Shown one piece after another: positions 45,165 to 54,500 of a stretch of DNA of 64,000 nucleotides (positions are counted from its first letter, which is position 1; each line of letters opens with the position of its first letter). The position numbers and the translations under genes are program-made. This DNA is from Desulfobulbaceae bacterium (GTDB taxonomy: Bacteria > Desulfobacterota > Desulfobulbia > Desulfobulbales > SURF-16): positions 68,204-132,203 of the forward strand of contig JAHLLM010000006.1 of NCBI GenBank assembly GCA_020444175.1, given 5' to 3'. The notes under the pieces were generated by a model. That model was given only the letters and a program-made list of their open reading frames with translations, was not told the origin of the DNA and made no database searches.

Positions 45165-47098
45165 ACTGCCCCGCTTGCCTGCTGCCGCTTTTTATTCCGC
45201 AGATAAACCAAGGCCTCTGCCATTCTCTTTTCCAGTGGATCGGTTGCCCTTATATCCGGCTCACGTCCATGGCTTTTAACAAAGGGGCCAATCTTGTCAC
45301 GGTACAGGATCACCGCCTCTTCATCAGTCATCTGGATGCGCCCGGCATCGATGGTCTCCTGGATCACCTTAAGCAGTTTAGCCGTGACTGATTTTGACAA
45401 GATCTCGAAGGCCTTTTGAAAAGGATTGACCCGATCAATCAGGTCAATATGCAGATCTTCAATATTGACAAACTTGCCGGCCATGCGCACAAAACTCTTG
45501 TCGCCCACAGTCTTTATCTCGCCGTTTTTGATGGCGGAATCAGCTACCACATGCTGACGCACTTCTTCCACCTCGTCCGGGGTAAGTTCCGGATATTTTG
45601 TCTGGATCACCTTGGGAATCAGAACCTTGTTGATTACCTCAGGCTCAATGAATTCGCCAGGCAGTGTTTTCAGCAGGGTGCTATCCTGCAAGATGGCCGC
45701 CTTCAGGTCATTCAAATCAGACTCAACAATCTCTTTCACCCGCTTGGAGCTTGGTTCCTTAAAGCCGCGTATCTTGAGGGTGCCTGCTTCTGGCTTGTCA
45801 TCGTCTGATTTTCTGGTCTTAAACTTAAAATTGGGGGCAAGTACCTGCTCCATCAACAGCGAGGCAGTAATTGCCTTGAGCATATTATTGACCGAAAGCC
45901 GCACCTCTTCATCCACTGCATCGGGTTGAGCAATGAGATTGGTGAACTGGGCATGGGTCTTATTGTTGGAGTCACGGGTGGCCCGGCCTATAATCTGGAT
46001 AATCTCAGTAAGAGACCCCCGATAGCCCACTGTTAAGGCATGTTCACAATAGGGCCAGTCAAAACCCTCCTTGGCCATGCCCAGGGCAATGATCAAATCC
46101 ATGTCATCTACATCATCCATGTCACGCAGATAGGCGACAATTTTGTCCCGCTCCTTTGGGGTATCATGTACCAGGTCAGCTACCTTGATAGTCTTGCCGT
46201 CGCTATGTCGCTTGACAAAAATGACCCCAGTGGCCGGATCTTGATGGGTCACCGTGCCGATTATGTCAAGGATGGAATCAACCTCATTGTATTTATCCTT
46301 GGTTGATTCACCGGCATTGACATTGGGAATATGGAGGATCGTCTTTTTGTCCGTATCCAGTATCTCGGGTATGGCGCTGAGATACCGGCCCTGATAAAAA
46401 TGGTAGCCAATGCCCAAGGTCTTCAGGTGCTCATAACCGTTAAGCTGTTCATAGTAATTGTAAGTGACCTTGGCAAACCTAGCCTCGTCTCCCGGCAATA
46501 GCACCGGCACCGAGTCGCCCCGAAAATAAGAACCAGTCATGGCGATGATATGTGCCGAGGTTTTTGCCATAATGGAGCGCATCACCTCTCCCAGTCGGTT
46601 ATCACTGTCAGCTGAGACATGATGAAACTCATCAATGGCCAGAAGGGTATTGTTGAACTTTTCTTCCGCCACCGCATCAAAGGCAAAACGCAGGGTGGCA
46701 TGGGTACAGATGATGATGGTTGCCGCCGGGTCATTCAGGAAATCGGCAAAGGCTGTGACCTTACTCGTTTCTCCGCCGGGAGTACACAGGTTATAAGCTG
46801 GGTTGAAGTCCCAATCAGCAAAGAAACCGTGACTGGTTAGGTCTATTTTATCAAATGAGCTACCAATAGAGCGCTCCGGTACTGCCACAATGACCTTTTT
46901 TAGGCCTTGGTTGAAGAGCTTGTCTAAACCCAGGAACATCAAGGCCCGGGATTTCCCCGAGGCAGGCGGTGCTTTCAGGAGAAGATATTGGGCATTTCTG
47001 GCCTCAAAAGCGCGAGCCTGCATCTCCCGCATGCCCATGGTATTGGTGGAAATGGATTGGCCCGTTTGGGCGTAAGTGACATTGACCAAGTTTGGCAT
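45161..47098 (-). CDS. Superfamily 2 DEAD/DEAH helicase of defence module
   Basis: 645 residues. Helicase motifs: LLLKAPPASGKSRALMF (Walker A), LLAIDEFHHVSADSDN (DEFH box), AMTGSYFRG (motif III) and IIQIIGRATRDSNNKT (motif VI). The C-terminal ~40 residues (about 603-638, IGPFVKSHGREPDIRATDPLEKRMAEALVYLRNKK) recur in the adjacent GIY-YIG nuclease N-terminus. It would use ATP to translocate on or open DNA. The gene follows the methyltransferase by 153 bp that include a perfect hairpin and is coupled to the nuclease by a 4-bp overlap. Confidence 0.9.
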   Translation of the reverse strand: MPNLVNVTYAQTGQSISTNTMGMREMQARAFEARNAQYLLLKAPPASGKSRALMFLGLDKLFNQGLKKVIVAVPERSIGSSFDKIDLTSHGFFADWDFNPAYNLCTPGGETSKVTAFADFLNDPAATIIICTHATLRFAFDAVAEEKFNNTLLAIDEFHHVSADSDNRLGEVMRSIMAKTSAHIIAMTGSYFRGDSVPVLLPGDEARFAKVTYNYYEQLNGYEHLKTLGIGYHFYQGRYLSAIPEILDTDKKTILHIPNVNAGESTKDKYNEVDSILDIIGTVTHQDPATGVIFVKRHSDGKTIKVADLVHDTPKERDKIVAYLRDMDDVDDMDLIIALGMAKEGFDWPYCEHALTVGYRGSLTEIIQIIGRATRDSNNKTHAQFTNLIAQPDAVDEEVRLSVNNMLKAITASLLMEQVLAPNFKFKTRKSDDDKPEAGTLKIRGFKEPSSKRVKEIVESDLNDLKAAILQDSTLLKTLPGEFIEPEVINKVLIPKVIQTKYPELTPDEVEEVRQHVVADSAIKNGEIKTVGDKSFVRMAGKFVNIEDLHIDLIDRVNPFQKAFEILSKSVTAKLLKVIQETIDAGRIQMTDEEAVILYRDKIGPFVKSHGREPDIRATDPLEKRMAEALVYLRNKKRQQASGAV

Positions 47099-47155
47099 AT
47101 TTTTCTCGCCTTAAAATATCTAATGAATTTTATTGAAACAGGTTTAGTTATAATG

Positions 47156-47178
47156 CCCGAAGAGATTTTCTCTTCGGG
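47156..47178 (-). promoter_or_regulatory. Perfect hairpin between methyltransferase and helicase genes
   Basis: Stem CCCGAAGAGA/TCTCTTCGGG with a 3-nt loop in the 153-bp gap. No T-run follows in the direction of transcription, so it may be an attenuator or mRNA-processing site that lowers helicase/nuclease expression relative to the methyltransferase. Confidence 0.6.
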
Positions 47179-47251
47179 ATTACAGTGTTTTGTCATGCTT
47201 GCTCTCATGTATCTTTCAGGAATTATGGCTAAGTTCGCTTTGCGTAACTAA

Positions 47252-49930
47252 TCATGCCTTGCCCTCCGCTAGGGTCATCTCTTCATAGAGTTTGAAGAGG
47301 TATTCCAGCCGTTCTTCATCGCTGACAAAGGGTTTGGTGCGATAGCACTGTTCCACCGCCAGATCCATAGCGTGGTGGGCCTGCCGCAATCCGTCCGGCA
47401 TCTTATCTGGGTCGTAGAGCTGGGCCATGGTCTTTTCCGGGTGCAGCTCCCGCTCATCCAGCACCTGGAAGACAAGATCCTCCAGGGTAGCTTTCTGCTC
47501 TTCTGAGATATCCGGGAAGGGAAAGGTGTTGTAGCACAGGGCTGAGGAGTAGCGGTAATCGGTTTTCAAACGGCCAGCCACGGCCCGTACCCAGGTCATG
47601 TGCATGCGGGAAGAGATGGTGGCGAAGATATAGGGGGTGTTTGTTGGTATTGTGCTCGCAAGGTCGGAAACAATGGTAGTCTCATCAATGAAACCTAACG
47701 GAATATATGTTCTTCGCTCAGATGTTGTTCGGGGAACAATTATTGAAGATGTCTCAATGTGTCTTAGTTGCCCAAAGAGATGGGGAGCCTCCGCAGCACG
47801 CCTGGTTCCCTTGTTTTTACTGGCTAGTCGCATAGCTTTTACCGCTTCAACCCTATCACGAATTGGAGGAATTTTTAGAGCTTTTTCTGAATCATTTTCT
47901 AACCATAAGCACCAACGATGTGTACTTTTCATAAATTCACTTGCGCCGATAAACTTACGAATAAACAGTTGAGATTCAGGATATTGATCTGCTAAAGAAT
48001 GTTTTTCAGCCTCTGTCAAAATGAAGTTGCCATCATCTATCGGCATGTCACCACGAAGCATTTTCGGGAATTTTGATAAAGGAGAATTAGTTCGTTTATT
48101 AACAACTATGCTATTTCCAGTAGCTAAATAAGGGTTAATATTAGCAACTTGCTGTTTAATTTCATCAGTGAAAAGATATTTTGTTTTATCCGACGAATTT
48201 CTGACGCCAACTATAATACAAGTCACGCCTGCATTGCCTTTCGCATTGTTTGTCCATTTAAATGATTTATGTGCAAACGAAATTTCTAGGCCCTTATGGA
48301 AAATATATGGCCAAATAAGAGCAACCTGCTCACCCTGGCAAATAGAATTTGTCGAAACAAAAGAAAATTGAGACTTTGATTGGTTAATATATTTAGCTGC
48401 AATCCAGAACCAACAACTAATGTAGTCAAGGCGCTTGTAATCATTTCTGGGATAAAATACTTTTTTGAGGTCTTCCTTGTGTTCTTTTTCTTGCATTGAG
48501 AAGCCTAAATACGGAGGGTTCCCTAAAACATAAATCTCATACCCATCCTCCTTGGGGCAGACCGTCGCCCAGTCAATTCTGGTGGCATTGCCACAAACAA
48601 TATTGCCACCATCCTGCAGGGGCAGGGTGGGTTTGCATTCGCCAAACACCTCCTTGAAGGACATGTTCATCTGGTGCTCGGCTAACCAGAGGGAGAGCTT
48701 GGCCGTCTCCTGGGCAAAGTCATCCAGCTCAATACCGTAAAATTGGGTGAGCTTGATGTTGGACCAGGACATGCCGCCGGTGAGGTATTTCTGTGAGCCG
48801 TAAAGTCTTTTGATTATTTCAATCTCCAGCCTGCACAGTTCTTTGTAGGCAATAATAAGAAAATTGCCAGAACCGCAGGCCGGGTCAAAGATACGAATAT
48901 TGCGTAAGCGGGTGAGTAATTTTGCCAGCTCTTTCTTCCTCTCTCCCTTTTGTTTCCTCGCATCTGCCTTTTCAAGCTCCTCATGCAGGTTATTCAAAAA
49001 GAGCGGCTCAATGACCTTCATGATATTGGTCACCGAGGTGTAGTGCATGCCAAGGGAACCACGCTGGTCACTATGCACCACGGCCTGGATCATAGAGCCA
49101 AAGATATCTGGGTTGATCTCCTTCCAGTTCAGGGCACCGCACTCAACAATGATCTGCCGCGCCTTACGGCTGAAACATGGCACCGGGTATTCCTCATTAA
49201 ACAGGCCGCCATTGACATAGGGAAATTGTTTGAGGTAATTGGGCAGCCCATCCCGCTCCGGCACTGAGAGGACATGAAAAAGCTTCTGTAGGTACGGCTG
49301 TAAATCGCTGCCATCAGCAGCCGTATGGGAGGCCATGCCATTGGTGAACTGGTCATTGGCAAAGATGCCGGTATCCTCGGCAAAGAAACAGAAGAGTAAG
49401 CGGGAAAGAAAGATATTTAAGGCATGCCGCTCTTTAGCACTGCCGGTATGGTTGGTCTCACAGATAATGTCATAGAGCCGCCCCATGCGCTCCGCCGCCC
49501 GAATATCTGCCAGGCTTTCTCCCTGTACCTTGGTCTTTTCCAGCCCGGCCCAGGGCAGGAAAAAATCAAAATGGTTGGCTAAATCCTTAAAGGGAATATC
49601 AAGGCTGTCATTGGTTTTGGCGTCAATAGCCAGCCAGGTTGTAAAATCGGTAACGATGAGAAAACGGGGCTGGTGCTTTGCTGCATCGCTGCCCTTTTTC
49701 ATATCATCAATGGCGTGATACAGCTCATCCGCCGCTGCAGTCTTAAAATAGAGCTTCTTCTTCCAAAGAATTTCACCTTCCCGGCTCGCTTGGTTATATG
49801 CCCCCTTCTGCAGGCGGGTGATAGACGCCTTGGGTAGACTGTAGACCTGCAACAAATCATAGATAAAAGTTTTTTCATCAAGATTTGCAACAAGGGATTG
49901 GAGCTGGGTTTCTAATTTTTCAATATTCAT
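47252..49930 (-). CDS. MmeI-like class I DNA methyltransferase
   Basis: 892 residues. An N-terminal region (about 1-300) is followed by the N6-adenine methyltransferase core with motif I IFDPACGSGNFLIIAYKEL and motif IV YVLGNPPYLGFSMQ. A TRD-like specificity region (about 600-800) has WCLWLENDSEKAL, IIVPRTTSERRTYIPLG and TDYRYSSALCYNTFPFP. This is the MmeI/type IIG-like architecture, but I see no PD-(D/E)xK nuclease motif at the N-terminus, so cleavage is probably delegated to the GIY-YIG protein. It is the first gene of the module and would protect self DNA. Confidence 0.9.
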   Translation of the reverse strand: MNIEKLETQLQSLVANLDEKTFIYDLLQVYSLPKASITRLQKGAYNQASREGEILWKKKLYFKTAAADELYHAIDDMKKGSDAAKHQPRFLIVTDFTTWLAIDAKTNDSLDIPFKDLANHFDFFLPWAGLEKTKVQGESLADIRAAERMGRLYDIICETNHTGSAKERHALNIFLSRLLFCFFAEDTGIFANDQFTNGMASHTAADGSDLQPYLQKLFHVLSVPERDGLPNYLKQFPYVNGGLFNEEYPVPCFSRKARQIIVECGALNWKEINPDIFGSMIQAVVHSDQRGSLGMHYTSVTNIMKVIEPLFLNNLHEELEKADARKQKGERKKELAKLLTRLRNIRIFDPACGSGNFLIIAYKELCRLEIEIIKRLYGSQKYLTGGMSWSNIKLTQFYGIELDDFAQETAKLSLWLAEHQMNMSFKEVFGECKPTLPLQDGGNIVCGNATRIDWATVCPKEDGYEIYVLGNPPYLGFSMQEKEHKEDLKKVFYPRNDYKRLDYISCWFWIAAKYINQSKSQFSFVSTNSICQGEQVALIWPYIFHKGLEISFAHKSFKWTNNAKGNAGVTCIIVGVRNSSDKTKYLFTDEIKQQVANINPYLATGNSIVVNKRTNSPLSKFPKMLRGDMPIDDGNFILTEAEKHSLADQYPESQLFIRKFIGASEFMKSTHRWCLWLENDSEKALKIPPIRDRVEAVKAMRLASKNKGTRRAAEAPHLFGQLRHIETSSIIVPRTTSERRTYIPLGFIDETTIVSDLASTIPTNTPYIFATISSRMHMTWVRAVAGRLKTDYRYSSALCYNTFPFPDISEEQKATLEDLVFQVLDERELHPEKTMAQLYDPDKMPDGLRQAHHAMDLAVEQCYRTKPFVSDEERLEYLFKLYEEMTLAEGKA

Positions 49931-50089
49931 GGATGAATCAACTTTAGCTAATAATTGACAAAAATTTTTAATTTAATACTTCATACCAGGAGCTACCCAC
50001 CTTATTCCATGATTCTTTTAGGGAGGGTTCTTGACTTTAGGCTGACATATGGGCGGAAATGATATGTTAATTTTCAAGCCAATTATTAT

Positions 50090-53000
50090 TTATTCACTCT
50101 CAAGATTAACTGCAAAAGGGCCTCGATAGTTAAATCCAAGCTCAAAAGTAACTCTTCTGTATGTGCTTAGTTCATTCCAAGTTTTCTTTGGTGTGTAATA
50201 TATGTGGGAGAAAATTTGGTCTTTGAACTTATCTCGTACAATAAAGCAATACGAACTTTCTAATCTGGTTATTAAACCTGCAAATTTTATCTGTTTATTT
50301 CCTTGTTTAACAATTCCCCTTGGTTCTCTTTTTATTTTTATATCAATATTTTTTCTTGATAGTTCGCGGAACATATCCATTGCTTCTGGGTGCTCTCCTT
50401 CAAGATATAAAAGTCTCGCATACCAAAATTGTGCTGCGAAATTTGTATCACCTTTAGTAAATGCTCTTCTGAGATAATGCTTAACTTCTTGAACATCAGC
50501 ATCTGGTTGTCTCTGGAGCAAATAGGATAATCTATAATTAACGTTCTTTTCTGCTGGATTAGCATCAAGACATTGTTTTAATACATTGATTGCTTTATCT
50601 GAGGCATTGTTAAGCTCAAAGAACTTGGACAATCTTAAAGCAACATATGGACTTCTTTTGTTAATAGAATGAGCTTTTTCAAGAGATTTTATCGCAGCTG
50701 GATAATCATTAATTAATTCTTGAAGCCTGGAATCAGCATCAAGCAGGAAAGATTCTTTTGGGAATCGTTGGAGCGCATCGTTGATGTTTCTTTCGATCTC
50801 AACAATCTTATCACCAATCGCCTTTTCATCTTGTATTTGGTCATTTAGCAAATCATTTAATTCATCCAGGCCTATTTTGATTATCGTATGATACGCATGT
50901 CCACCAACAATCTCATCTGATCGTAACAGTTCAAGTGATATGGCTCGTGATTCTTTTCTATATTTTTGCTTTTCAACTTGCTTGTTTGTGTTGTCAGCCT
51001 TTCTTAACGCCAACTCGGACAAAGAATGAGAGATTGCTTTGTTATAAGGTGCAATTTTATGTGCCCTTTGCAGTAACACTGTAGCTTTATCAAGACTTCC
51101 TCCAGTTGAATGCATTTCAAAAAGAGCTTCCTGTTGCAGCAATAAAGCATTATCTCCTATACGGTTATGAGCAGCTTCATATATCTGTCGAATCATTTGA
51201 GGATCACTAAAAAGGTCTAGTAACTGTCTTGCGTTAGAGAGTCCTTTAAAAGCTTCAAAATCTGATTTATAGTCAATGTCTATCTCATTGAGTATTCTGA
51301 TGTATTCGTCAAACCTATCCTGCGAGTTAATCAACACTCTTTCGAAGACCATTTCTGCTATTCTTGGATGACGAGATAAGTATACATAGTCGTTGATTAA
51401 TTCATCCTTTTTAGCAAAGACAACTGACTCTAGAGGATCAAATAATTCTTCTTTGAATTGTCTGAATGGAATACCATGCACCCTTGATATCAAGCCTGCC
51501 CGACTAGGAACTCCTAATCTATGCATGATACATACAGTTAAATATAGTGATTGAGCTTTAGGGGAAGCAATTGATTCATATTCATCAAATACAATATCGC
51601 TAAATGGTTTTCCTAAAGTTGCCTCATGTAGAGCTACAAGCAATTGTCGACCTGCTCGTTGAGCTAATGCATTTTTTTGTTCTTGTAGTAACTTTCCTTC
51701 AAGATGCCCTAAAGATTTATGTTGGCTTAGTAAATGAATCAATTCTTCAAGTTCTTTCTCAGACAAATACCTAATGGAATAATTATCTGTTAAAAAACCT
51801 TTAAGGCTGTCACAGTTTGTGTTCCACTCGTTATCTCTCTCCGCAGCAATAATAGTCAGTGGAAGATTATCTTTTCGTGCTCTAACAATAAAAGACTCAA
51901 CTACGTCAATAAACTCTGATACCGGATCAATAAATAGAAATATTCGCTCCCCATATAGCCTAGAAAGTTCAGCTAGTGCTTCATAGTCCGGTGATGAAGA
52001 AAAGTTTAGCATTAAACAGAGTTTATCAAACTCCGTGGCAGCATCCCAGGCTAACCTTTTGCATATAACGGACTTCCCTGAGCCCGCATGACCTTTAATG
52101 AGATAGAATTCGACCTTTTCCTGCTTCTCTTCTTCTGTTGCTAGTACAACTTCAGACATAATAGCATCAGAAATTGATCGCTTAACATCAAGGTTTGATA
52201 TTATCGGTGACCAATCAACAAAGAATCCTTTATAGAACGATTTTGGGTCTATCTCTTCAGTTTTTAAAGATTTATGAATGTATTCTGTATCTCTACTAAT
52301 AAATGTTTTTAAGCTCTCGCTCGGTTTTATCTTGTCAGAGATCTTGAGCCGGGAGAACAGTGGATGTTCAAGTTGTGTTATTGAACTTGATAATGATCTT
52401 GCTGTCTTGGGAATCTCTCGGTGTATAGTTTCAAGGAAATCTTTAAACGTACTTTCAATACAGGTAATCTTTCGTGATTCCCAAAATCGTTTATCTGGAT
52501 CTGTAACTTTTGGTGCTAACAGATACGACCTTGGCTTTGCCTCCCCCAACTCATTTAACTCAAGCATTATTGCTCTAATGTCTGGATCACTTAGAGTGTA
52601 GCCAACAAAGAGAATAGGATATTCATATGCCAGGCTTTTTAGTCGTTCAAACAATCGACTTCGGCCTTTACGGTGAGTAATATATTGTTCAGGAGTTAAT
52701 ATTAGTGGAATATTTATGTCATTGATATTGGTTATGCATCCATGTAATTTGATATATACAACACTATTGGGAGCTTTTAATTTTTCTTCAACCCGCTCAC
52801 CATTCTTCGTAAAGGCAACAGGGTTCTGCTGTTTCTCTATTGCATCATTATATGCTCTTTCAAGTATTAAATCGTAATTTGTTGTTGCAATTGCACTCCA
52901 TGAAAAGTTTGATATTATTTTGTGGAAATCAGCAGGCGTAAACTCGTTAAAAATACTGTGAATGTAATCCTGAACGGTAAATAGATCTGTTTCAGAAATA

Positions 53001-53200
53001 GCAATTTCAGCTATTTGGTCTAATGGTCTATCAGAGAACCCTTTTACTAAAAACTTATCTGCAATTAGCTCTCCAAGTTGTCGTCCATCTGGTGGACTGA
53101 AATTTTTTGGATGAGATGCTCCCTTTGATGCCCCTGAGCCTAGAAAGAGAACCACTTGCCCTTCTCTTATTTGATCTAAAAGGATTTTTGGAAGATCCAA
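50090..53200 (-). CDS. SIR2-NTPase-TPR protein with C-terminal cold-shock-like domain
   Basis: 1036 residues. SIR2 domain with VVLFLGSGASKG (21-25 GSGAS), ATTNYDLILERAY and YIKLHGC; then a STAND-like P-loop NTPase (LIKGHAGSGKSVICKRLAW, ~370; IFLFIDPVSEF); then about 250 residues of TPR-like helices (LLQRAHKIAPYNKAI, AIKSLEKAHSINKRSPYVA); and a C-terminal domain FAGLITRLESSYCFIVRD...IFSHIYY...VTFELGFNYRGPFAVNL resembling a cold-shock/OB fold. SIR2-STAND proteins (Avs5 and relatives) sense phage and deplete NAD+. The start is taken as TTG at 53200 with AGAGGTG upstream. It is single-gene, between the truncated methyltransferase and the MmeI-like gene. Confidence 0.88.
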   Translation of the reverse strand: MDLPKILLDQIREGQVVLFLGSGASKGASHPKNFSPPDGRQLGELIADKFLVKGFSDRPLDQIAEIAISETDLFTVQDYIHSIFNEFTPADFHKIISNFSWSAIATTNYDLILERAYNDAIEKQQNPVAFTKNGERVEEKLKAPNSVVYIKLHGCITNINDINIPLILTPEQYITHRKGRSRLFERLKSLAYEYPILFVGYTLSDPDIRAIMLELNELGEAKPRSYLLAPKVTDPDKRFWESRKITCIESTFKDFLETIHREIPKTARSLSSSITQLEHPLFSRLKISDKIKPSESLKTFISRDTEYIHKSLKTEEIDPKSFYKGFFVDWSPIISNLDVKRSISDAIMSEVVLATEEEKQEKVEFYLIKGHAGSGKSVICKRLAWDAATEFDKLCLMLNFSSSPDYEALAELSRLYGERIFLFIDPVSEFIDVVESFIVRARKDNLPLTIIAAERDNEWNTNCDSLKGFLTDNYSIRYLSEKELEELIHLLSQHKSLGHLEGKLLQEQKNALAQRAGRQLLVALHEATLGKPFSDIVFDEYESIASPKAQSLYLTVCIMHRLGVPSRAGLISRVHGIPFRQFKEELFDPLESVVFAKKDELINDYVYLSRHPRIAEMVFERVLINSQDRFDEYIRILNEIDIDYKSDFEAFKGLSNARQLLDLFSDPQMIRQIYEAAHNRIGDNALLLQQEALFEMHSTGGSLDKATVLLQRAHKIAPYNKAISHSLSELALRKADNTNKQVEKQKYRKESRAISLELLRSDEIVGGHAYHTIIKIGLDELNDLLNDQIQDEKAIGDKIVEIERNINDALQRFPKESFLLDADSRLQELINDYPAAIKSLEKAHSINKRSPYVALRLSKFFELNNASDKAINVLKQCLDANPAEKNVNYRLSYLLQRQPDADVQEVKHYLRRAFTKGDTNFAAQFWYARLLYLEGEHPEAMDMFRELSRKNIDIKIKREPRGIVKQGNKQIKFAGLITRLESSYCFIVRDKFKDQIFSHIYYTPKKTWNELSTYRRVTFELGFNYRGPFAVNLESE

Positions 53201-53435
53201 TGTGCACCTCTCAAATTATGAATGTTAATTTAGAATTTTTTAGTGGACTATATTCTACCCAAAACCGTTCATTTTACCATTTAGGAGTCTGTTATAAAAT
53301 AGTCAGATTTTTTCATCCATAAAATGGACATTTAATATTCGTTGAAACCTTTTTTGTTTAGGGTACTAAGTAAAGATATTTCCAAAACATCTCGCCATTA
53401 ACAGCAATTCCACTCACCCAACTGCTGATCACGCT

Positions 53436-53822
53436 TCAAAACAGCTCCCTGTCAGCTGGCGCAATATGCATCCAGATCGCACTGAGCCAGATCAAATCAA
53501 AGGTCAAACCTGTGCTCATTACTTTGGATAAATCAGGTAACGCATCATTTACCCAACGAATTTTCGCACTCTGATGATGTTGTTTGGCAAAATCAAGTAG
53601 TTTGGTTGCAGGCTCAACAGCGACAACTTCATGCCCTTTTGAAGCAAACCAGGCTGCATCACGACCAGAACCGGCACCAATATCAAGGACGAAGCCAAAC
53701 TGGTTAGGCAATAAATCTGCAACCCCAGCATGGACATCCAAGAAAGCACATGATTCATACAGATTTATGAATTTTGATGCATTCTCGTTATAAGAAGCTG
53801 TTACTTTGCTTAAGGCTGTCAT
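53436..53822 (-). pseudogene. Truncated SAM methyltransferase
   Basis: The frame from MTALSKVTASYNEN has FVLDIGAGSGRDAAWFASKGHEVVAVEPA (motif I and the acidic end of strand 2) and ends at WLSAIWMHIAPADRELF followed by stop. In intact relatives this is where the second half of the fold begins, so about 80-100 residues are missing. The sequence after the stop does not continue the family in any frame I checked. It partly overlaps the HNH gene on the same strand, consistent with a rearrangement here. Confidence 0.7.
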
Positions 53823-53832
53823 ATTTCCAAAT

Positions 53833-54243
53833 TCATACAACTTCATGCTCTGAAGAGATTTTCTCCCAAAACAATCTGATTTCCTTTCCAATAGCCTTAA
53901 ATTCTTCGGCTGAAAAAATATCGCTTTTTGAATTGTTGCAGTTGAAACAGGCTAAAACCACATTTTTCGCATTGTAATTTCCAAATGGATCGAGCCTGTC
54001 CAATTCGAGCCTTGTTCTCGTACGAGGTCTCTTTGTCCCTTTTATGTCCCAATATATTTTTTCAATTATGCTCTCTGGTATCCCGCAATAATAGCACTTT
54101 GCCTCTTTCGAATATTGTTGTGTGTACCATTCCTTAAACTCTTCGAAACTCCAGAAAGAACCCCTGATGGGAGGATGTTTCTTGAGAGATTGTTTTTTCC
54201 TCGAATAAAGGCTTTTCAATGTTTTTTCATCAATCTCCGGCAT
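53833..54243 (-). CDS. HNH-type nuclease
   Basis: 136 residues. Zinc-finger HNH layout: AKCYYCGIPE, then LELDRLDPFGNYNAKNVVLACFNCNNSKSDIFS, with two CxxC pairs and the D-R-L-D/N-x-x-P/N catalytic region. The N-terminal part (SFWSFEEFKEWY) is basic and helical. Such nucleases cut DNA or serve as restriction subunits. The 67-residue gene lies 5 bp upstream on the same strand, suggesting a two-gene unit. Confidence 0.8.
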   Translation of the reverse strand: MPEIDEKTLKSLYSRKKQSLKKHPPIRGSFWSFEEFKEWYTQQYSKEAKCYYCGIPESIIEKIYWDIKGTKRPRTRTRLELDRLDPFGNYNAKNVVLACFNCNNSKSDIFSAEEFKAIGKEIRLFWEKISSEHEVV

Positions 54244-54248
54244 TATCC

Positions 54249-54452
54249 TTATCCCTCAAGAGCTGCCATTACCTGAGCCTGAAATTCTTCTTCCTCAGAT
54301 AGCATTTTTCCAATAACCGTACAAATATCAGCAGCCAAATTTCCGGCCTCATCGTTCTCCTTAGGGAAAGCAGCATTCACACTGACCTCCCCTTCTGGTG
54401 ACACATCAAGAATGAGAGCTGCCTGGTTTTGTTTTAAGACTATCTCTGACAT
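54249..54452 (-). CDS. Small acidic protein paired with HNH nuclease
   Basis: 67 residues, acidic (LSEEEEFQAQVMAALEG; EVSVNAAFPKENDEAGN). I do not recognise the family. Position directly upstream of the nuclease with 5 bp between them suggests a partner or inhibitor, but there is no direct evidence. Confidence 0.6.
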   Translation of the reverse strand: MSEIVLKQNQAALILDVSPEGEVSVNAAFPKENDEAGNLAADICTVIGKMLSEEEEFQAQVMAALEG

Positions 54453-54500
54453 ATATTTTCATCCCTTTCAGGTTCAGAAACTTCCGTACATGTCGCTCCG

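Noticed and set aside
43965-49930. DISARM or BREX assignment for the methyltransferase/helicase module
   Set aside because: No DUF1998, PLD, PglZ or BrxC-type genes; only methyltransferase, helicase and GIY-YIG are present.
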